Shown piece by piece: positions 1-9,191 of a stretch of DNA of 64,000 nt. The DNA is taken from positions 744,001 through 808,000 of the forward strand of contig NZ_JACXWX010000001.1 of the NCBI RefSeq assembly GCF_014764505.1, in the 5' to 3' direction. The DNA is from Phormidium tenue FACHB-886. GTDB lineage: Bacteria > Cyanobacteriota > Cyanobacteriia > Elainellales > Elainellaceae. The first letter of the stretch is position 1; each line of letters opens with the position of its first letter. Under the pieces are notes generated by a model. That model saw only the letters and a list, made by a program, of their open reading frames with translations, ran no database searches and was not told where the DNA came from. The translations under genes and the position numbers were made by a program.

Positions 1-359
1 TCTTTACGCCTGCTTCAACTTCTCTTGATAGACACTCCGACTTAGCCTGAACTAGATGTCATAAAATATGGGTATTGTGTAAGGTCAAGCTACAAACTGA
101 GCAAACAGCTTCACTAACATGAAGCACTGGATTGAAGCGATGGATGATTTACTACCAATTGCTCTAGTCAATTGTCCCAGTAGTAGCTTTACTGACTTTA
201 ATTAGGTGATTTGATCTGTTCACCTAAGGCTTGTGTTGATGCACGGAGATCACCTGTCCCCCCCGATAGTGTTTGACCTGTAGTTTCTGGAGAGCGAACG
301 CTTTCCAAGCAAGCAGTACACCAATGCTATCTGCCCGATTGCCCCCGGAGTAGGTTGAG
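1..359. other. Intergenic region, no gene seen
   Basis: I see no open reading frame with coding character and no RNA gene in this stretch. Its right end holds the leader of the next gene, with a GGAG about 10 bases before the ATG. A run of eight C is present near 257-265. Confidence 0.5.
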
Positions 360-974
360 ATGGATAGCCAAAATCACCAGACTAACCAGATCACGCTGCC
401 GCTGCTGCCGGTTGAGGCTGTCTTGTCTTCTAATACCCACGAAAATTCTAGCTCTCAAAGAACGCAGCCAGGTTTTGTGCCTGCCTGCACTGAACCGATC
501 GTCTCTCCTGCGGTACTAGAAAGTGCACCTGCTGAAGAAATTTTGCAGTATCTCCAGAGCGGGCGGCTGTGGATGGTCAACAGCCGACGTCGCAATGGAC
601 TGATTTTGTGTAAGTCTTACTACGCTGAGTTTGCTGGACCCGGTGCTGCCGTCGGAGGGCTCTTCGATTTAGACTGCCAGCGGGTGATTCCGGTTGGCGA
701 TCTCTCTCTCCTGCAGCCAGACTCTCACGAAGAGCGGCAAAAAGCATTCTTAATTCGTCGTCAATGGATTCGCTTAACGCAGCAATTCACCGACAAATCT
801 GTGCCTTTGCAGCGTGCTCAGATGATTCTCAATCAGTTTGAGAATTATTTTGATCAAGAGACAATTGCTCGCATTCCTGATGAAGCCTTTGCTTTGCTTG
901 TAGGAGTTCTGCCTTACTCTGTGCGAATGGCGCGCCGTAAACCGGGCAAGCTCAATGTGAAAGTAAAAGCATGA
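360..974 (+). CDS. Conserved hypothetical protein, 204 aa
   Basis: I do not recognise a named domain. Residues 1-60 are polar and likely disordered. From about residue 60 the protein becomes compact, with a segment rich in aromatic and basic residues (QSGRLWMVNSRRRNGLI) followed by an alpha-helical basic C-terminus (SVRMARRKPGKLNVKVKA). There is no signal peptide or membrane segment. The ATG is preceded by GGAG. The gene is followed after 34 bases by the convergent xseB. The globular second half and codon use suggest a real gene, probably a cyanobacterial family of unknown role. Confidence 0.7.
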   Translation: MDSQNHQTNQITLPLLPVEAVLSSNTHENSSSQRTQPGFVPACTEPIVSPAVLESAPAEEILQYLQSGRLWMVNSRRRNGLILCKSYYAEFAGPGAAVGGLFDLDCQRVIPVGDLSLLQPDSHEERQKAFLIRRQWIRLTQQFTDKSVPLQRAQMILNQFENYFDQETIARIPDEAFALLVGVLPYSVRMARRKPGKLNVKVKA

Positions 975-1008
975 AAATAAAAACTAGAAAAGCAGGCTTC
1001 AGAAACGA

Positions 1009-1302
1009 TTAGAAGGCTTCGGGATCGTCCAAGAGCGTTTCGATGAGCAAATCAACCTGATGCTGCTGCCGGGATAGAAACGCTTCGCAGCGGCGCAGCT
1101 GCTCAACTGCATTGGAAAACTGATTAAAGACCTCTGCTAGCTCTAACTCTCCCATCTCGATACGGTTGATGATTGTTTCGATCTCAGCAACTGTTGCCTC
1201 ATAGTCCCAGTCAGTGGGTAAGACGGAGCTAGAAATAGGCAACTTGGAATTCTCAAGCGAGGCGATCGGTGGCAGTTCGGGTAGATCCGGTGAATCACTC
1301 AT
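1009..1302 (-). CDS. xseB: Exodeoxyribonuclease VII small subunit
   Basis: Small subunit of exonuclease VII, which together with XseA degrades single-stranded DNA in both directions to oligonucleotides. The 97 aa protein has the family core at about residues 33-95: the [18 protein letters not shown] start, the [26 protein letters not shown] helix pair and an acidic end. Residues 1-30 are a proline/serine-rich extension not needed for the fold. It lies 129 bases downstream of xseA on the same strand, the usual pairing, and is probably co-transcribed. Confidence 0.93.
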   Translation of the reverse strand: MSDSPDLPELPPIASLENSKLPISSSVLPTDWDYEATVAEIETIINRIEMGELELAEVFNQFSNAVEQLRRCEAFLSRQQHQVDLLIETLLDDPEAF

Positions 1303-1431
1303 AGCAGTTTGATCTTAGAGGTTGAAAATCGATTTGGTGAATTAAAGCTAGCTATTAAAATGCAGCTTAAATCAGTTAAAAGCTAAACACCGCTGTTTTA
1401 TATTTGTTTTGTATCAATTCTTGTATATCTT

Positions 1432-2673
1432 TTACTCCTCTTTAGCTGAAATTTCGGTTACCTGAACTTTGGCTGACCCTTCGGCAAGTTGGAGAGTCAG
1501 CTCTTGACCCGGCTGCAGATCGCCAGCCGATCGCGCCACTGCACCGTTGCTTTGCCGCACCACAGCATAGCCTCGCCGCAGCACTGCTTCTGGATCTAGA
1601 GTTATTAGCTTTTGCCGCAGCAGCTCACAGTGTTGGGTTGCCGTTTGCAAGCGCTGATTGGTGCTTTGAGTGAGGCGCTGCCGCAGCCAAGTGATTGTTT
1701 GTGCCTCCTGCCGAATTTGGCGATCGAGGTGCAGCCGCTGCAGCCGCCCCCGCAGCCGATTGAGCTGTTCTGAAGCGCTGCCGAGCTGGGTGGCAACTGT
1801 CCGACTCAATGCCACAACTCGCTCTCGGTGCTCAGCGTAAATATCTTCTAGCAGCGGCACAGCTTGGGCAGCGGCAGCGGTCGGCGTGTGGGCATAGACA
1901 TCGGCAACCAAGTCTGCCAGGGTTTCATCACGCTGGTGCCCGATCCCCGCTACCACCGGAATAGGACAGGTGGCGATCGCACGCACCACTCGCTCATCGT
2001 TAAAGCAAACCATGTCCTCAGTTGCGCCGCCTCCACGCGACAGAATCAGCACCTCAGCACGACCGTCCTTCTCAACGCGTTTAATCGCTTGGACGATTGA
2101 AGCTGGAGCCTGTTCGCCCTGCACCAATGCTGGAGAAAACAAAACGTGTAGGCCAGGCTGGCGGCGCTTTAAGGTGCGTTGGATATCTCCCCATGCAGCA
2201 GCTTGCGGTGATGTGACGACGGCGATCGTTTGAGGATAAAGCGGCAAACTGCGCTTTCGCTCTAAATCAAACAGCCCTTCTGCTTCGAGCCGCTTTCGCA
2301 GTTGGCGATAGCGCAATGCTCGCAGTCCTTCTCCGGCAGGTAGCGCTTGCCAAATGATCAGCTGATAAGTGCCGCGCTGCGGATGAATGTGAATGCGTCC
2401 CAGCAGAATGAGTTGCTCTCCTTGTACGGGCAGAGTTGCTAACCGATTGAGCTGATTGTTCCAGACCACGCAGCTAATGCTGGCTTGGGCATCAGGGTCT
2501 TGCAGCGTAAAAAAAAGTCCACTGCGATAGCGGCTAGCGCTCGATACTTCGCCCGTGATCCAGACCTGCCGCAATTGGTTATCCTGTTCTAAAAGCGCCT
2601 GGATGTAGGCAGTCAACCCTGCCACTGAGAGGGCAGTATCTGGCACAAGTAGGCTAGGAAGGTTAGTAGTCAT
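1432..2673 (-). CDS. xseA: Exodeoxyribonuclease VII large subunit
   Basis: Catalytic subunit of exonuclease VII, cytosolic, acting in mismatch repair and clean-up of single-stranded DNA. At 413 aa it is of usual length. The N-terminal OB-fold (about 15-110) contains VWITGEVSSASRYRSGLFFTLQD; the catalytic region (about 125-330) contains the conserved IAVVTSPQAAAWGDI, LILSRGGGATEDMVCFNDE and VAGIGHQRDETLADLVAD blocks; the C-terminal helices (about 265-370) would bind XseB. The ATG at 2673 precedes the OB-fold by about 15 residues. Three 16-base tandem repeats lie 68-115 bases upstream of the start. Confidence 0.96.
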   Translation of the reverse strand: MTTNLPSLLVPDTALSVAGLTAYIQALLEQDNQLRQVWITGEVSSASRYRSGLFFTLQDPDAQASISCVVWNNQLNRLATLPVQGEQLILLGRIHIHPQRGTYQLIIWQALPAGEGLRALRYRQLRKRLEAEGLFDLERKRSLPLYPQTIAVVTSPQAAAWGDIQRTLKRRQPGLHVLFSPALVQGEQAPASIVQAIKRVEKDGRAEVLILSRGGGATEDMVCFNDERVVRAIATCPIPVVAGIGHQRDETLADLVADVYAHTPTAAAAQAVPLLEDIYAEHRERVVALSRTVATQLGSASEQLNRLRGRLQRLHLDRQIRQEAQTITWLRQRLTQSTNQRLQTATQHCELLRQKLITLDPEAVLRRGYAVVRQSNGAVARSAGDLQPGQELTLQLAEGSAKVQVTEISAKEE

Positions 2674-2740
2674 AGGCGCACAATGGGGACTTGAAAACTC
2701 GAACTTTAATCCTGGAAATCCTTAAATCGGTTTTAACTTA

Positions 2741-2788
2741 CTTGAATTTGTACGGTCTTGAATTTGTACGGTTTTGGATCTGTACAGT
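2741..2788. repeat. Three tandem 16-bp repeats containing GTAC
   Basis: Two perfect units CTTGAATTTGTACGGT (2741-2756 and 2757-2772) are followed by a diverged third, TTTGGATCTGTACAGT (2773-2788). The period is exactly 16 and each unit has a central GTAC. The array lies 68 bases upstream of the xseA start, so an operator or curvature role is possible. The regulator is unknown. Confidence 0.75.
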
Positions 2789-2862
2789 TGGAGGAATACG
2801 CTCCTTCAGGGTGTGCCCTTAAAGAAGCGGATATGGGGATTGCTATAAATCTAATTTAATTT

Positions 2863-2876
2863 AGTACATGTGTATG
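2863..2876 (+). promoter_or_regulatory. LexA-box-like sequence upstream of recA
   Basis: AGTACATGTGTATG differs at one position from the cyanobacterial LexA consensus RGTACNNNDGTWCB as I recall it from Anabaena. It lies about 360 bases upstream of recA, far for an operator unless transcription starts near 2890-2910. This is a weak call based on motif similarity only. Confidence 0.3.
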
Positions 2877-3236
2877 GTTGAATGAAAAAAACGCTACTAT
2901 AGAAGAGTAGACAAAGCAATTTGGCGATCGGGGTTCATTAGGAAAGACCAGTGCAATTTTTTAATTTGGCTACTACTTGTGCTTGTCCTATTACTGTGAT
3001 TGTCTAAATTATTTCTGCAATTGCTTACAGGGTAGCTAGAACAGACCCCAACTGATCGTAAGCTGGACTGCATTTTGCCAAGTTGGGTCGCAGTTTTGTC
3101 CGTGTAAGGTCTGGCAGCATGCTGGTACACAGCTATCGAACCCTCCGCAGGCTAAATTGCCGGCTTCCTTATTTCTCCAAGTTCAACAAAATTCAATTTC
3201 TCAGTCAATTTCTCAAACGCTTCTATTGAGGTGCGA

Positions 3237-4316
3237 ATGGCTAAAGCTAGCAACGAATCTTCTGAACGCGAAAAAGCCCTAAATCTAGTGCTAACCCAGA
3301 TTGATCGCACCTTTGGCAAAGGAACGATCATGCGGTTGGGCGACGCGACTCGGATGAAGGTAGAAACCATCCCCAGCGGTGCGCTAACCCTGGATTTGGC
3401 ATTGGGTGGCGGGCTTCCCAAAGGGCGAGTGATCGAGATTTACGGTCCGGAAAGCTCTGGTAAAACCACCTTGGCACTTCATGCCGTGGCTGAGGTGCAA
3501 AAGTCAGGCGGCGTTGCGGCTTATGTAGACGCAGAACATGCCCTCGACCCAACTTATTCTGCTGCTCTGGGCGTGGATATTGCAAACCTGCTGATCACGC
3601 AGCCCGACACCGGAGAACAGGCGCTGGAGATCGTCGACCAACTAGTGCGATCGACTGCGGTAGACATCGTTGTCGTGGACTCAGTTGCTGCTTTGGTTCC
3701 CAGAGCAGAAATTGAAGGCGAAATGGGAGATGCCCATGTGGGTTTGCAGGCGCGTTTGATGAGCCAAGCCCTCCGCAAAATTACCGGAAACATTGGCAAG
3801 ACGGGCTGTAGCGTTATCTTCATCAACCAACTGCGTCAGAAGATCGGCGTTTCTTACGGCAACCCCGAAACCACCACGGGTGGCAACGCGCTCAAGTTCT
3901 ATGCATCTGTTCGAATGGATATCCGTCGTATCCAAACGCTGAAGAAGGGCACCGAGGAATTTGGAACTCGTGCCAAGGTCAAAGTCGCTAAGAACAAAGT
4001 GGCTCCTCCCTTCCGGATCGCTGAGTTCGACATCATCTTTGGCAAAGGCATTTCCACCTTAGGTTGTCTCATTGACCTTGCCGAAGAAACCGGAGTCGTA
4101 TCTCGTCGGGGCGCGTGGTACAGCTACAATGGCGAAAACATCAGCCAGGGGCGAGACAACGCGATCAAGTACATGGAAGAAAAACCGGAGTTTGCGAAAG
4201 AGGTCGAAAAACTGGTGCGTGAAAAGCTAGAAATGGGCGCAGTGGTCTCTGCAAACTCGGTCGCACCGGTGGACGAAGATGAGGATGAAGATGAAGAGTT
4301 TGTTGAGGAAGAATAG
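3237..4316 (+). CDS. recA: Recombinase RecA
   Basis: DNA-dependent ATPase that coats single-stranded DNA, drives strand exchange and promotes LexA self-cleavage. The 359 aa protein has the Walker A motif GPESSGKTT, Walker B around [10 protein letters not shown], the L2 region with [20 protein letters not shown], and an acidic tail ([14 protein letters not shown]) typical of RecA. I chose the ATG at 3237 with GAGG four to eight bases upstream; an in-frame GTG at 3231 overlaps that ribosome-binding site. A strong hairpin follows the stop. Confidence 0.98.
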   Translation: MAKASNESSEREKALNLVLTQIDRTFGKGTIMRLGDATRMKVETIPSGALTLDLALGGGLPKGRVIEIYGPESSGKTTLALHAVAEVQKSGGVAAYVDAEHALDPTYSAALGVDIANLLITQPDTGEQALEIVDQLVRSTAVDIVVVDSVAALVPRAEIEGEMGDAHVGLQARLMSQALRKITGNIGKTGCSVIFINQLRQKIGVSYGNPETTTGGNALKFYASVRMDIRRIQTLKKGTEEFGTRAKVKVAKNKVAPPFRIAEFDIIFGKGISTLGCLIDLAEETGVVSRRGAWYSYNGENISQGRDNAIKYMEEKPEFAKEVEKLVREKLEMGAVVSANSVAPVDEDEDEDEEFVEEE

Positions 4317-4351
4317 ATTCAGATTTTTCAACTGTTTCTTCAACCGTTAAA

Positions 4352-4397
4352 AAACAGCAACAAAAAAGGGGCTTTAGCCCCTTTTTTGTTGCTGTTT
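4352..4397. terminator. Bidirectional terminator between recA and aar
   Basis: A perfect 21-bp stem with a TTTA loop, whose GGGGC/GCCCC core is flanked by A6/T6 runs. It sits between the convergent recA and aar stops and can end transcription from both sides. Confidence 0.9.
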
Positions 4398-4414
4398 CAA
4401 TTCTGCGGTTCTGC

Positions 4415-5443
4415 TTAGCTACTTACAGTTAGCAGCGGACGAAAACCATGCTTCAACGAAACCTGCCCAATTAAATCCATCTTGTCTAGCGTGATCTGAT
4501 TGCGTCCCCAGGAAAAGTTGGTGTATAGCTTCTCAAACTCCAGCAGCATAGATTCGGCAAAGCAAGCAAATAGCTGCCGTGCTGGCACATCCATATTGAC
4601 GATTCGCATGATTTTCCAGTCAATGTCTAGCGAATGCTCTACAATGCCGCCGTTGAGAACGTGGACGCCCGGATATTTGACTAGCGTTGCCAGGTTTTTA
4701 GGATAGCCACCGTCAATCATTAGGCAAGGCTGCTTCAAAGTTGAAAAATCAATTTCGACACCTTTTGGCATGCTAGCAACCCACACCACAATATCTGCTT
4801 GAGGCAGGGCTTCCTCCATCGACAGCACTTTACCACGCCCTAGCTCTTCCTGGAGTGCCTGCAGGCGCTCTTGGTTGCGGGCAATCAGCAGCAGTTCTGC
4901 GGCATCAGTGCGGGCATTAAGCCAGCGGCAAACAGCGCTGCCGATGTCTCCTGTAGCACCGCAGATGGCAACCGTGGCTTTAGATAGCTCAATGCCCAAC
5001 TGCTTGGAGGCTTGTTCCACCTGCCGGCAGATAATGTAAGCTGTGTGGGTGTTGCCCGTCGTGAAGCGATCGAACTCCAGCTTGATATTGCGAATCTGCT
5101 GGATCTGCTGTAGGTTAAAGTTTTCAAAAATAATCGAGGAGAATCCACCCAGCGCTGTGATATTAATGCCGTGCTTTTGGGCATGCGCCATCGCGTTAAC
5201 AATTTTGCGAGTAGCGGCTTTGATCCGGCGGGTTGCTAGCATTTCGGGCAGAAAGCAAGACTCAACGTATCGCCCTTCGATCTGCTGTCCAGTCGCGCTT
5301 GTTACTTTGATTGTGTCAACAATTTGCGGTGGGGCACTACACCAAAAGTCGAGTCCTTGATCGGCATATTCGGGATAGCCTAAGTCTTTAGCAACCGATT
5401 GGGCGTGTTCTAAACTTGTGAGATGACCAATTAATCCAAACAT
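4415..5443 (-). CDS. aar: Long-chain acyl-ACP reductase
   Basis: Reduces fatty acyl-ACP (or acyl-CoA) to fatty aldehyde with NADPH, the first step of cyanobacterial alkane synthesis. The 342 aa length matches the family. Visible marks are the N-terminal [15 protein letters not shown] block, the Rossmann motif [14 protein letters not shown] (about 164-177) and [13 protein letters not shown] with the Cys expected to carry the acyl group. Unusually, the partner gene for aldehyde deformylating oxygenase is not next to it: upstream is a 370-base gap and an ABC transporter gene, downstream is recA. accA, another common neighbour, is also absent. Confidence 0.95.
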   Translation of the reverse strand: MFGLIGHLTSLEHAQSVAKDLGYPEYADQGLDFWCSAPPQIVDTIKVTSATGQQIEGRYVESCFLPEMLATRRIKAATRKIVNAMAHAQKHGINITALGGFSSIIFENFNLQQIQQIRNIKLEFDRFTTGNTHTAYIICRQVEQASKQLGIELSKATVAICGATGDIGSAVCRWLNARTDAAELLLIARNQERLQALQEELGRGKVLSMEEALPQADIVVWVASMPKGVEIDFSTLKQPCLMIDGGYPKNLATLVKYPGVHVLNGGIVEHSLDIDWKIMRIVNMDVPARQLFACFAESMLLEFEKLYTNFSWGRNQITLDKMDLIGQVSLKHGFRPLLTVSS

Positions 5444-5816
5444 GGACAGCGTATTAGCCTGCTAAATCGAGGGAATAGAAGAGCGAAGATTAGATCAAGC
5501 GCTCTTAAGAATAGTACACAAAATTAGGCTCAAAAAGCTGCTAAGTTTTGAGCCGCACTTTTGTGTTACCAAGTTGTTAAAGAAGGCAGCTTTGCTGCCC
5601 TCTCATAAGAGGATCTCTGAAAAGACTATTTTCAATTGACAAGTTGCTCAATCCTTCTAAATCCCCTTGCAAAGGAGGACTTTGAACGGTGATTTGCGAA
5701 CCCTTGCAGGGCGGTGAAGCCAAGACCTAAGCCACACAAATTTCGCAACTTCAAGTGTAAAAAAACAGCCTTGTAGACCTCTTCTAACAAATCGGCGCTT
5801 ATGCTAAGTGACGAAT
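5444..5816. other. Intergenic region with repeat remnants
   Basis: This gap separates the ABC ATPase gene from aar, both on the minus strand. It has a short hairpin GGCAGCTTTGCTGCC at 5585-5599 and a longer interrupted inverted repeat (GGCTCAAAA/TTTTGAGCC, about 5527-5555), which may end ABC gene transcription. The 5650-5720 part resembles the dispersed intergenic repeats with AATCCCC and GGGGATTT blocks common in cyanobacteria. No gene for aldehyde deformylating oxygenase is present. Confidence 0.5.
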
Positions 5817-7565
5817 TTAAGCCATTGCTTGGTCCAGCGACTCCCCAACCGAGGTTTTGGAGGACTGGGACAGGCGAGAGAGGAGCGGGGCGGCTCCTAG
5901 TAACGTCTGAGTGTAGGGGTGCTGAGGATTGCTGAAGATCGCTTCTGTATTTCCCAACTCCACAATTTTGCCTGCGTTCATTACAGCAATCCGATCGCAC
6001 AGAAACCGCGCCACCCATAAATCATGAGTGATAAACAGATACGTTAACTCGAACTCCTGCTTCAGTTCTAGCATGAGATCGAGTACCTGTGCTTGAACGC
6101 TAGCATCCAGCATACTGACTGGCTCATCACAAATCAGCAGCTTGGGGCGGGTGATTAGGGCGCGGGCGATTGCCACTCGCTGCTGCTGCCCACCCGAAAG
6201 CTCTTTGGGATAGCGGTGATAAAAATCGGCGGCGGGTGTTAATCCCACTCGTTCTAACATCTGCTTTGCCTGCTCACGGGCAGCTTCGGCATTAGCGAGC
6301 CGATGGATCAGCAGGGGATCGGCAATGCTATCGCCAACAGTCATTAATGGGTTGAGGCAGGCAAGCGGGTCCTGAAATACCATCTGCATCTGTCGTCGCT
6401 GCTGCCGGAGTGCCTGTGGAGAAAGGCGCGTTAGCTCTTGTCCTAAGAACTCCACCCGCCCTGCTGTCGGGCGAATCAGCTGTAACAGCGTCCGCGACAG
6501 GGTGCTTTTGCCACAGCCCGACTCCCCTACCAATCCCAAAATTTCGCCAGGATAGAGATCTAACGTGATGCCGTCTACCGCTTTGATCGTGCGATCGTTC
6601 TGTTGAGACAGCAGCCGCGCTATAAAATTTTGCTCGAGGATGTAATGCTGCTGCAGGTCTTGCAGCCTCAGCAGGGGTGTAGGCTGGGACTTTTGCAGGG
6701 TGGGATCAGCTGGTTTGCCGCCTGCCTGCAAATGCAACGCTGACTGCAGGAGAGACTTTGTGTATTCGTGCTGCGGTTGAGCAAAGACCGATCGCGTAGG
6801 TCCTGCTTCTACCACCTTGCCGTGATGCATTACCGCAATTTGACCACAATACTCACCCACCATTGCCAAATCATGTGAAATCAGCAGCAGCGCCATCTGC
6901 CGTTCCTGACACAGCCGCGTTAGCTCCTGCAAGATCTGGGCTGAAACGGTGACATCCAGGCTCGTCGTTGGTTCATCTGCCACAATCAGCTTGGGATCAA
7001 GCAGCAGCGCTAGAGCGATCGCTACCCGTTGCCGCATGCCGCCGCTAAACTCGTGGGGATACTGTGACCAGCGACTTGCCGGAATTTTGACCGCTTCGAG
7101 TGTGGCGAGCGCCCGGTCTTTGGCTGCCTGCCGAGATAAATTTGGCTGGTGGGCGCGTAAGGTCTCAATACAGTGATCGCCGATCGTCATCAGCGGGTCG
7201 AGCCGTGTCATTGGGTCTTGGAAGATCAGCGCAACTGCCTCTCCCCGGAACTGGCGCAGCTCCTCTGGTGAAAACTCAAACACCGACTTGCCCGCAAACA
7301 GCACTTTCCCTTCAATTTTCGTTGAGGCAGACAGCAAGCGCATTGCCGCTCGTCCCAAGGTTGACTTGCCGCAACCTGACTCACCCACCAAGCCCAAGCG
7401 CTCACCAGGAGCCAGCGTTAGCGATACATCATCCACTGCCCAGCGAATTGCTGAACGATCCAGAGAGGCTGTCCTGTCTTGGGATGCCAAAGGATCGGCG
7501 TTGCCCATCCGCTGCTGGGGATAAGCAACCCGGAGATTTTCGATCGAAAACAGTGGCTCTGCCAT
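5817..7565 (-). CDS. Fused dipeptide/oligopeptide-type ABC transporter ATPase
   Basis: A 582 aa protein with two complete nucleotide-binding domains, corresponding to a DppD-DppF fusion (as in GsiA/YejF). Domain 1 (about 1-285) has GESGCGKST, LSGG-like FSGGMRQRV and Walker B LIVADEPTTSLD; domain 2 (about 300-570) has GESGCGKST, LSGGQQQRV and LLICDEPVSMLD. Each ends in the peptide-importer C-terminal region. It should power uptake of peptides, nickel or another small solute across the inner membrane. No permease or binding protein gene is adjacent, so the substrate cannot be inferred. A small hypothetical gene lies upstream on the same strand. Confidence 0.93.
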   Translation of the reverse strand: MAEPLFSIENLRVAYPQQRMGNADPLASQDRTASLDRSAIRWAVDDVSLTLAPGERLGLVGESGCGKSTLGRAAMRLLSASTKIEGKVLFAGKSVFEFSPEELRQFRGEAVALIFQDPMTRLDPLMTIGDHCIETLRAHQPNLSRQAAKDRALATLEAVKIPASRWSQYPHEFSGGMRQRVAIALALLLDPKLIVADEPTTSLDVTVSAQILQELTRLCQERQMALLLISHDLAMVGEYCGQIAVMHHGKVVEAGPTRSVFAQPQHEYTKSLLQSALHLQAGGKPADPTLQKSQPTPLLRLQDLQQHYILEQNFIARLLSQQNDRTIKAVDGITLDLYPGEILGLVGESGCGKSTLSRTLLQLIRPTAGRVEFLGQELTRLSPQALRQQRRQMQMVFQDPLACLNPLMTVGDSIADPLLIHRLANAEAAREQAKQMLERVGLTPAADFYHRYPKELSGGQQQRVAIARALITRPKLLICDEPVSMLDASVQAQVLDLMLELKQEFELTYLFITHDLWVARFLCDRIAVMNAGKIVELGNTEAIFSNPQHPYTQTLLGAAPLLSRLSQSSKTSVGESLDQAMA

Positions 7566-7593
7566 AGTTCTGCCTTAAGTGCTGTACCACGTT

Positions 7594-7986
7594 CTATGCC
7601 TTAAACGGAATGCCTAGCCACTCCTGAACATGCGATCGTACGGCTTCTGCAAACGCCGATCGCTGCTCAAAGCGCTCAGTCCGGACTGGCTTACGCTCCT
7701 GATCTAATATCCAGCCATAGTCGCTGCTAAGCCGCAATTTGTCCTGCCAGTCGGAAACAGAAAGAATCAACTGGGGAGCAGGGCTACACTCGTAGTCTTG
7801 GACGCGAAAGACATAATTAAAAGTGTTTTGTTTGCCCGGAGCAATCGTGGAAGGCTGACCCAATTTTTCCTGCAGCCGCAGTCGTGTCCGTTCGACCAAC
7901 GCTGCGTCGCTCACCTCATCTAACGTTTTCACCGCCAGCGTCAGTGCAAAATAAAACTCTTCCACCGGAACAAACTCTAGCCGCAT
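7594..7986 (-). CDS. Conserved hypothetical protein, 130 aa
   Basis: I do not recognise a domain. The protein starts MRLEFVPVEEFYFALTLAV and contains a beta-rich middle (NTFNYVFRVQDYEC, LILSVSDWQDKLRL) and a helical C-terminus with VRSHVQEWLGIPFK. There is no signal peptide. I use the ATG at 7986; a TTG at 8007 would add seven residues. The gene lies 28 bases upstream of the ABC ATPase gene, on the same strand, and may be its operon partner. Confidence 0.7.
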   Translation of the reverse strand: MRLEFVPVEEFYFALTLAVKTLDEVSDAALVERTRLRLQEKLGQPSTIAPGKQNTFNYVFRVQDYECSPAPQLILSVSDWQDKLRLSSDYGWILDQERKPVRTERFEQRSAFAEAVRSHVQEWLGIPFKA

Positions 7987-8043
7987 AGTCCCCACGCTCG
8001 TTCTCAAATCAGCAATGTCAGAAAGAGTCTATCACTGTGCAGA

Positions 8044-8055
8044 CAGGACTTACGC
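8044..8055. repeat. CAGGACTTACGC end-like motif
   Basis: This 12-mer is the exact reverse complement of one at 12470-12481. Sequences of this kind recur at the ends of small cyanobacterial transposable elements as far as I recall. The neighbouring 8118-8150 part (GTAGGGGCA, GCCCCAC) is also repeat-like. No transposase is present. Confidence 0.4.
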
Positions 8056-8244
8056 GAATCGATTATGCCTTCGATCTTACTTATAGATACTGTCATCACG
8101 CTGAGGAGATCTTTGTAGGGGCATCGAGTACAGCCCCACGAAATTTCCCTGTCCTCGCTGCTGTGAGGGCTGCTATAGCACCCTTCTTGAATTTGGGATT
8201 ACTAGACGCTAGTGCTGCAATCCACCCTTCCTGCCTGTGCTGCT

Positions 8245-8976
8245 ATGACCTACAACCTGAGAATTGCCGATATCCCTTCTACAGAGCGACCGCGCGAGCG
8301 ACTGCTCACCCATGGGGTAAAAACTTTAGCAACTGCAGAGCTAATTGCCATTTTGCTAGGAACAGGGCAGGGCGCTGGCAAACTCTCGGCGATCGGCTTA
8401 GGACAGCATATCCTGCAGGTTTTAGGAGAAAGCCAGCGCGATCCGTTGGCAGTGCTGCGCGATATCAGCCCCCGTCAGCTCACCGAGATTCATGGCATTG
8501 GTGATGCAAAAGCCGCAACCATTTTAGCGGCAATTGAGCTGGGCAAGCGTGTCCTGCAGTCTCGTCCTGCCGATCGCACGATTGTTGACGATCCTGCTGT
8601 GGCGGCGGCAGCGCTGAGCCACGACCTGATGTGGCAGGCTCAAGAGCGATTTGCGGTGCTGCTGCTCGACATCAAACATCGCATGCTGGGAACCCAACTG
8701 ATTAGCGTAGGCACGGCGACTGAGACGATCGCCCATCCACGCGACATCTTCAGGGCTGCGATCCGGCATGGAGCCGTGCGCGTCATCGTGGCACACAACC
8801 ATCCATCTGGTAGTCTAGAACCAAGCCAAGAAGATATTTCCCTGACGCAACAGCTTCTAAGCGGCGGACGATGTTTGGGCATCCCCATCCTTGACCATCT
8901 AATTTTGGGTAATGGCAATTTTGTGAGTTTGCGCCAAACAACAACTCTTTGGCAGGAGTGCCCCCAAGGGGATTAA
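8245..8976 (+). CDS. radC: RadC family JAB1/MPN domain protein
   Basis: A 243 aa RadC protein. The N-terminal part (about 10-90) holds helix-hairpin-helix segments ([20 protein letters not shown]-like), and the C-terminal JAB/MPN metalloprotease-like fold holds the JAMM signature AHNHPSG followed by S and D (EPSQED). RadC function is unsettled despite the historical DNA-repair name. I chose the ATG at 8245 because the conserved [16 protein letters not shown] block follows at once; a GTG at 8212 would add 11 residues. The upstream 258-base gap carries transposon-like remnants. Confidence 0.9.
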   Translation: MTYNLRIADIPSTERPRERLLTHGVKTLATAELIAILLGTGQGAGKLSAIGLGQHILQVLGESQRDPLAVLRDISPRQLTEIHGIGDAKAATILAAIELGKRVLQSRPADRTIVDDPAVAAAALSHDLMWQAQERFAVLLLDIKHRMLGTQLISVGTATETIAHPRDIFRAAIRHGAVRVIVAHNHPSGSLEPSQEDISLTQQLLSGGRCLGIPILDHLILGNGNFVSLRQTTTLWQECPQGD

Positions 8977-9101
8977 GCTTGTATTCAGTCAGGCAATGCC
9001 TCAAAAACAACCCTTCAGCAGAGCTGGTGAAGGGAGATAAACGAGCTGTGGGTTTCTGCTTTCTGAAGGGAAAGACAGCTAAAAAACACAACTTTTTTAT
9101 G

Positions 9102-9130
9102 TTGCACAGACCTGCATCCTGACCTATACT
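9102..9130 (+). promoter_or_regulatory. Sigma-70-type promoter of the STAS gene
   Basis: TTGCAC (9102-9107) and TATACT (9125-9130) are separated by exactly 17 bases, a near-consensus group 1 sigma promoter. Transcription would begin near 9137, leaving a leader of about 45 bases before the STAS coding region. Confidence 0.65.
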
Positions 9131-9149
9131 TGAACCTCGGATAAATACT

Positions 9150-9191
9150 ATGCGGCTACGACACATCCAGCCAGGAGGGGATTATTCCTGA
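9150..9191 (+). other. 13-codon upstream frame overlapping the STAS start
   Basis: An ATG at 9150, just after the predicted transcription start, opens a short frame that ends at TGA (9189-9191) inside the STAS 5' end. The AGGAGG lies 10 bases before that TGA, and the stop is followed by C. A +1 shift at UCC-UGA-C would join this frame to the STAS frame, in the manner of the RF2 gene. Whether it is translated is unknown. Confidence 0.35.

Larger units (their letters stand above)
2674..3236. other. Divergent xseA/recA intergenic region
   Basis: This 563-base gap separates the divergent starts of xseA and recA and should hold both promoters. It contains three tandem 16-base units near xseA and a LexA-box-like element at 2863-2876. 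A 77-codon minus-strand frame at 2897-3130 has no recognisable protein character and I do not count it as a gene. Confidence 0.6.

Noticed and set aside
2897-3130. 77-codon minus-strand frame upstream of recA
   Set aside because: No ribosome-binding site, low-complexity Ser/Asn composition and location in the recA promoter region.
5632-6018. 128-codon minus-strand frame
   Set aside because: Most of it overlaps the ABC ATPase gene in another frame; the rest is repeat-like intergenic DNA.
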